This document shows positions 6,188-9,020 of a stretch of DNA of 9,020 nucleotides, one piece after another. The notes beneath the pieces were generated by a model, which saw nothing but the letters and a program-made list of their open reading frames with translations, made no database searches and had not been told where the DNA came from. How positions within the stretch are numbered: position 1 is the stretch's first letter; each line of letters begins with the position of its first letter. The stretch is from JANQLC01 sp036881805 (GTDB lineage: Bacteria > Bacteroidota > Bacteroidia > Flavobacteriales > JANQLC01), in assembly GCA_036881805.1 (NCBI GenBank), contig JBAJNK010000096.1, positions 1 to 9,020 of the forward strand, given 5' to 3'. The translations under genes and the position numbers were made by a program.

Positions 6188-6865
6188 TCATGAAGCGCGC
6201 TTGATAAAACCATCTGCCATTTCGATCTTTCGGTCTGCCATTTCGGCCAATTCCTTGTTGTGTGTCACGATGACAAAGGTTTGGTCAAATTCGCTTCGCA
6301 AGTCAAAAAACAATTGATGCAAGGCAGCTGCATGGCCACTGTCGAGATTGCCAGAAGGTTCATCCGCGAGGACGACTTTGGGTCGATTGATCAGTGCTCG
6401 GGCTACAGCCACGCGTTGCTGCTCACCACCGGAGAGTTGATTGGGTTTGTGTTCGCTGCGGTTTTCGAGTTTCAAAAACCGCAACAACGCCTGTGCTTTT
6501 TTCCGTGCATCACTTCTGGAATACCCAGCGATAAGCGCGGGTAAAGCGATATTTTCCAAGGCGTTAAACTCGGGTAACAAGCGGTGAAACTGAAAGACAA
6601 ACCCGATGTTTCGATTCCGAAACCGGGATAGCTTGCGATCGTTGAGCGCACTCAGTTTGCGGTTGTCGATCAAAATTTCGGCCTTGGGCGCGCTATCCGG
6701 TTTGGCTAGCGTACCCAAGATCTGAAGCAAGGTGGTTTTGCCAGCACCCGATTCACCTGTAATACTGACGATTTCTCTCGACTGCACCTCGATGTCTATG
6801 CCTTTTAGCACCCTTACACCAACAAAGGTCTTGTAAATATTTACGCCCTTAATCATACTGCTCAT
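6188..6865 (-). CDS. LolD/MacB-type ABC transporter ATP-binding protein
   Basis: This is the ATPase subunit of a type VII ABC exporter of the LolCDE/MacB/FtsE group, acting on the inner face of the cytoplasmic membrane, most likely in lipoprotein release. At 225 aa it has the single-domain size of LolD. Walker A is GESGAGKTT (37-45), the Q-loop has Gln92, the signature is LSGGEQQRVA (144-153), Walker B is VVLADEP (164-170) with catalytic Glu169, the D-loop is SGNLD (171-175), and the switch His is 202. All are intact. ATG 6865 is taken; ATG 6856 (Met4) is equally possible. No permease gene is adjacent in the window, so the partner must be encoded elsewhere, which is common for lolD in Bacteroidota. 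The gene is divergent from sucC and heads the minus-strand block. Confidence 0.92.
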   Translation of the reverse strand: MSSMIKGVNIYKTFVGVRVLKGIDIEVQSREIVSITGESGAGKTTLLQILGTLAKPDSAPKAEILIDNRKLSALNDRKLSRFRNRNIGFVFQFHRLLPEFNALENIALPALIAGYSRSDARKKAQALLRFLKLENRSEHKPNQLSGGEQQRVAVARALINRPKVVLADEPSGNLDSGHAAALHQLFFDLRSEFDQTFVIVTHNKELAEMADRKIEMADGFIKRAS

Positions 6866-6909
6866 CGCCCGTGCAAGTTAGTCATTTTAAAATGCGAGTA
6901 ACAGACGGG

Positions 6910-6937
6910 TTGATTTACCAGTAGATTTTTACATTTG
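6910..6937 (+). promoter_or_regulatory. Complete promoter of sucC
   Basis: TTG at 6910-6912 and TACATTTG at 6930-6937 are separated by 17 nt, matching the Bacteroidota -33/-7 arrangement (TTG, 17-23 nt, TAnnTTTG). Transcription would start near 6943, giving a leader of about 16 nt. The leader ends in an A-run just before ATG 6959, usual where Shine-Dalgarno sequences are not used. Confidence 0.75.
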
Positions 6938-6958
6938 TGCTAGCTCAAAAAATGAATT

Positions 6959-8161
6959 ATGAATCTGCACGAATATCAAGGAAAGGACATTTTAAGCGCA
7001 TTCGATGTGCGCATACAACGGGGCATGGTAGCCGACACGGCTGAAAGGGCTGTAACAGCAGCCAAAAGGCTTTCGGCGGAAACCGGCACGCAATGGTGGG
7101 TGATCAAGGCACAAGTACACGCGGGCGGCCGCGGCAAGGGGGGGGGCGTCAAGCTCGCCAAGTCACTGGATGAGGTGAAAAGCCTAGCCGGACAAATCCT
7201 GGGTATGCAGTTGGTCACACCACAGACTACAAAGGCGGGGAAGCGGGTCAACCAGGTACTCGTGGCCGAGGATGTATACTATCCCGGTGAATCGGAAACG
7301 CAAGAGTACTATATGTCGATTTTGCTCGACCGTACCCAAGCCAAGCATATGATTGTGTATTCGCCCGAAGGCGGCATGGATATCGAAACCGTAGCCGCAC
7401 GCACACCGGATAAAATCTTTACCGAAACCCTGGAACCCGGAATGGGTATCCTGCCCTTTCAAGCGCGTAAAATTGCCTTTGCGTTGGGGTTGCGTGGCCG
7501 AGCTTTTAAGGAGATGATTCATTTTGTAACAGCCCTTTGCGAGGCATATGAAAAATCCGATGCATCGCTCTTTGAAATCAACCCGGTTTTAAAAACTTCG
7601 GATGACAAAATTATGGCCGTAGATGCGAAGGTCATCTTGGACAACAGTGCGCTGTTTCGTCACAAAGACTATACAACCCTGCGCGATACCCGGGAAGAAG
7701 ACCCAGCCGAAGTGGAAGCCGATCGAGCTGGGCTCAACTTTATCAAACTCGATGGAAATGTAGGATGTATGGTCAATGGGGCGGGCTTGGCAATGGCCAC
7801 TATGGATATCATCAAGCTCTCGGGTGGAAGCCCAGCCAACTTTTTAGATGTAGGGGGCACCGCCGATGCGAATCGCGTGGAAAAAGGCTTTCAGATCATC
7901 TTGACAGAACCAAATGTGAAAGCCATTCTGGTAAACGTATTCGGGGGAATCGTGCGCTGCGATCGGGTGGCACAGGGCATTATCGATGCCTATAAAAATA
8001 TGGGGGATGGGATTCAAGTGCCGATCATCGTGCGTTTGCAGGGAACCCATGCCGAGATGGCCCAAGCGATGATCGATAAAAGCGGCTTAGCAGTGCATTC
8101 AGCAGTGAGCTTGCAAGAAGCCTCAGATAAGGTGGGAAAAGCGCTAGCGACAAAAGGATAA
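6959..8161 (+). CDS. sucC: Succinyl-CoA ligase (ADP-forming) beta subunit
   Basis: SucC is the beta chain of succinyl-CoA synthetase, which makes ATP or GTP from succinyl-CoA in the TCA cycle together with the alpha chain SucD. It has 400 aa, full length. The N-terminal ATP-grasp domain starts MNLHEYQGKDIL, with VIKAQVHAGGRGKGGGVKLAKS (48-69) forming the nucleotide-binding core. FEINPV (205-210) and AVDAKV (220-225) provide the Mg-binding Asn208 and Asp222. The C-terminal ligase domain carries GCMVNGAGLAMATMD (269-283), NFLDVGG (294-300) and VNVFGGIVRCD (325-335), all as in the family. ATG 6959 is preceded by an out-of-frame ATG at 6952 that opens only a short frame. The gene stands alone: sucD does not follow, so the alpha subunit is encoded elsewhere, an arrangement often seen in Bacteroidota. 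Confidence 0.97.
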   Translation: MNLHEYQGKDILSAFDVRIQRGMVADTAERAVTAAKRLSAETGTQWWVIKAQVHAGGRGKGGGVKLAKSLDEVKSLAGQILGMQLVTPQTTKAGKRVNQVLVAEDVYYPGESETQEYYMSILLDRTQAKHMIVYSPEGGMDIETVAARTPDKIFTETLEPGMGILPFQARKIAFALGLRGRAFKEMIHFVTALCEAYEKSDASLFEINPVLKTSDDKIMAVDAKVILDNSALFRHKDYTTLRDTREEDPAEVEADRAGLNFIKLDGNVGCMVNGAGLAMATMDIIKLSGGSPANFLDVGGTADANRVEKGFQIILTEPNVKAILVNVFGGIVRCDRVAQGIIDAYKNMGDGIQVPIIVRLQGTHAEMAQAMIDKSGLAVHSAVSLQEASDKVGKALATKG

Positions 8162-8200
8162 ATCGATAGCCTTACCCCGATATTATAAATCTATCGTTTC

Positions 8201-8255
8201 GTGGATTCCCTTCCCTTGCTGCCCAAAGCCTATCCACTGCATGGCAGCTATCCAC
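8201..8255. other. Nested inverted repeats after sucC
   Basis: GTGGAT (8201-8206) pairs with ATCCAC (8250-8255), and inside it GCTGCC (8218-8223) pairs with GGCAGC (8243-8248). The result is a two-stage stem with an 11-nt bulge on the left and a single unpaired base on the right. CTATCCAC also occurs twice (8230-8237 and 8248-8255). It could be a transcript-end structure or a small RNA element. No T-run follows on the plus strand. Confidence 0.25.
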
Positions 8256-8280
8256 CTACAACGCTCAGAAACAAAGGCCA

Positions 8281-8730
8281 AGTACAGCTTTTCAACACAA
8301 AGCAGAACAAATACAAAAAATAAGTCTTTTTACAGACCGACATAAAGCGATAAAAACGAGAAATCAAGCCCACTTTTAGAAGACTCATAGAGACGAAAAT
8401 AAAAACCCGTTTTTTAAGCAATAAAAAGGCAAAACCACTTTTTTAAGCCTTCAAAGAAATAAACACGCTTTTAAACCGCCAAGCGGAAACAAAAATACCC
8501 GCTTATCAAACCGACTTACAGCAGTAAAAGGCTGGCTGGGTTAACCACAGGGTAAACGGCAAAGAGATAAGCCCTTTTTAAACGAGCACACACAAACAAC
8601 AACAAGATAGTATTGGGATTTTGCAACCGTCAAGTCTTCAAGCCGACCTATATGACAAGCACAAGAAAGCCCCTTTTCAAGCACCACACAGACGCAAATA
8701 CAAAAAAATAAGATCGCTTTTTCAAGCTGA
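8281..8730 (-). repeat. Array of about eleven degenerate T-rich repeats
   Basis: Read on the minus strand, units start near 8726, 8681, 8642, 8582, 8510, 8475, 8447, 8418, 8382, 8335 and 8296. Each has a core like CTTGAAAAGGGGCTT (variants CTTAAAAAAGTGG, TTTAAAAAGGGC, TTTGATAAGCGGG), usually followed by a T-run and a TG-rich stretch. Distances run from 28 to 72 nt. Two copies share nearly identical tails: CTTATTTTTTTGTATTTG at 8712-8695 and the same with one fewer T at 8324-8308. The 8516-8497 unit matches the rfbD-side spacer at 18 of 20 bases. The units are too divergent and uneven for a CRISPR. They carry no long inverted repeats and encode no convincing protein. Confidence 0.6.
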
Positions 8731-8846
8731 ATTGGCAAGCTGAAATATAGTGTTAAAAGCCAGTAGGGCTGATCGGAATCACCTTTCTAAATCAATCTCA
8801 GTGCCCTCTCCCTTATACAGTCGATGCGAGTACTCGGTTGTGTTTC

Positions 8847-8896
8847 ATGTGATTTTTAATGCAATTGTGAATCGTGTCTTTATCATAAATGTGATT
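8847..8896 (+). promoter_or_regulatory. Three WTGTGAWT direct repeats upstream of the right-edge gene
   Basis: ATGTGATT (8847-8854), TTGTGAAT (8865-8872) and ATGTGATT (8889-8896) are near-identical 8-mers spaced 18 and 24 nt apart, in the AT-rich region 60-110 nt before the putative -7 box. They could be binding sites for an activator. The sequence is simple enough that chance cannot be excluded. Confidence 0.25.
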
Positions 8897-8938
8897 AAAA
8901 TCGAGACGAGATATATTATTATTTAAATCCACGGGTAA

Positions 8939-8964
8939 ATCATATGATAATTGTTGTACCTTTG
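8939..8964 (+). promoter_or_regulatory. Promoter with overlapping palindrome for the right-edge gene
   Basis: TACCTTTG at 8957-8964 fits TAnnTTTG, with an expected start near 8970 and a leader of about 20 nt to ATG 8990. Eight bases upstream lies a perfect 10-bp palindrome, ATCATATGAT (8939-8948), between the -33 and -7 positions, where a repressor could act. No TTG lies at the ideal -33 distance. Confidence 0.5.
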
Positions 8965-8989
8965 GCTTGTTACTAAATAACTCACCATT

Positions 8990-9020
8990 ATGAAATATAA
9001 TATGGCAATACCCTTGATCC
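8990..9020 (+). CDS. Start of a gene cut by the right edge
   Basis: ATG 8990 opens a frame for the last ten codons, reading MKYNMAIPLI. A Lys near the start followed by hydrophobic residues would fit the beginning of a signal peptide, but ten residues cannot show this. Support comes mainly from context: a TAnnTTTG box about 25 nt upstream and an AT-rich leader. A second in-frame ATG at 9002 is an alternative start. The product is unknown. Confidence 0.4.
   Translation, partial: MKYNMAIPLI

Larger units (their letters stand above)
8162..8989. other. Long spacer after sucC
   Basis: There is no credible gene across about 830 nt. From 8162 to 8280 the sequence is mixed and can fold (CGATAG 8164-8169 with CTATCG 8191-8196; nested pairs 8201-8255). 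From about 8281 to 8730 it is a run of degenerate repeats that are A-rich on this strand. The only longer frame there (minus strand 8738-8541, 65 codons) is repeat-derived: it twice encodes a hydrophobic stretch followed by a KGLS-like tail. From about 8800 to 8990 the sequence is AT-rich, looks like a regulated promoter region, and leads into the gene at the right edge. Confidence 0.6.

Noticed and set aside
6952..6958. ATG at 6952 as the sucC start
   Set aside because: It is out of frame with sucC and opens only a short frame. ATG 6959 gives the canonical SucC N-terminus.
8281..8730. CRISPR array
   Set aside because: Repeat units differ from each other, spacing varies from 28 to 72 nt, and there are no constant repeats with unique spacers or cas genes nearby.
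8541..8738. 65-aa minus-strand ORF with two hydrophobic Cys/Val-rich stretches
   Set aside because: It lies wholly inside the repeat array. Its internal repetition (two hydrophobic stretches each followed by a KGLS-like tail) follows from the DNA repeats, and its composition is unlike the neighbouring proteins.

Overview
The window reads as chromosomal DNA of a Bacteroidota bacterium. Four points support this. Promoter-like TAnnTTTG boxes, the -7 element of this phylum, lie just upstream of several genes. No convincing Shine-Dalgarno sequences are seen. The gene families are typical of the phylum: a LolD-type ATPase, the TIGR02757/DUF2400 family, and ThiL, RfbC and RfbD in their Bacteroidota forms. 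Genes look moderately GC-balanced, while the spacers are rich in A/T runs. I cannot assign a genus.

Layout from left to right. An unidentified minus-strand coding fragment runs off the left edge (1-114). thiL (thiamine-monophosphate kinase) lies on the minus strand and is divergent from a plus-strand cluster of dinB (DNA polymerase IV), rfbC and rfbD (the last two steps of dTDP-L-rhamnose synthesis). The three cluster genes are separated by 3 nt or overlap by 22 nt, so they are probably co-transcribed. After a 490-nt convergent spacer comes a minus-strand block, in transcription order: a LolD-type ABC ATPase, a TIGR02757-family protein, a truncated remnant of an MscS-type channel, and a small alpha/beta-hydrolase (phospholipase/carboxylesterase family). 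sucC (succinyl-CoA ligase beta subunit) diverges from the ATPase gene and has the best promoter in the window. Its partner sucD is not in the window. An 830-nt spacer follows, and a new plus-strand gene appears to begin at 8990.

Most of the window is housekeeping: thiamine diphosphate, TCA cycle, translesion synthesis, surface sugar precursor, envelope transport. I found no defence system, CRISPR array, RNA gene or intact mobile element. The least explained material is a family of degenerate, T-rich repeats with a TTGAAAAG-GGG-T-run core. It forms about eleven irregular copies in the spacer after sucC and about four copies, on the opposite strand, in the rfbD/hydrolase spacer. The next most interesting features are the mscS remnant, whose promoter now faces a hydrolase gene, the altered C-terminus of RfbD, and the thiL/dinB pair, both of which look nearly leaderless.
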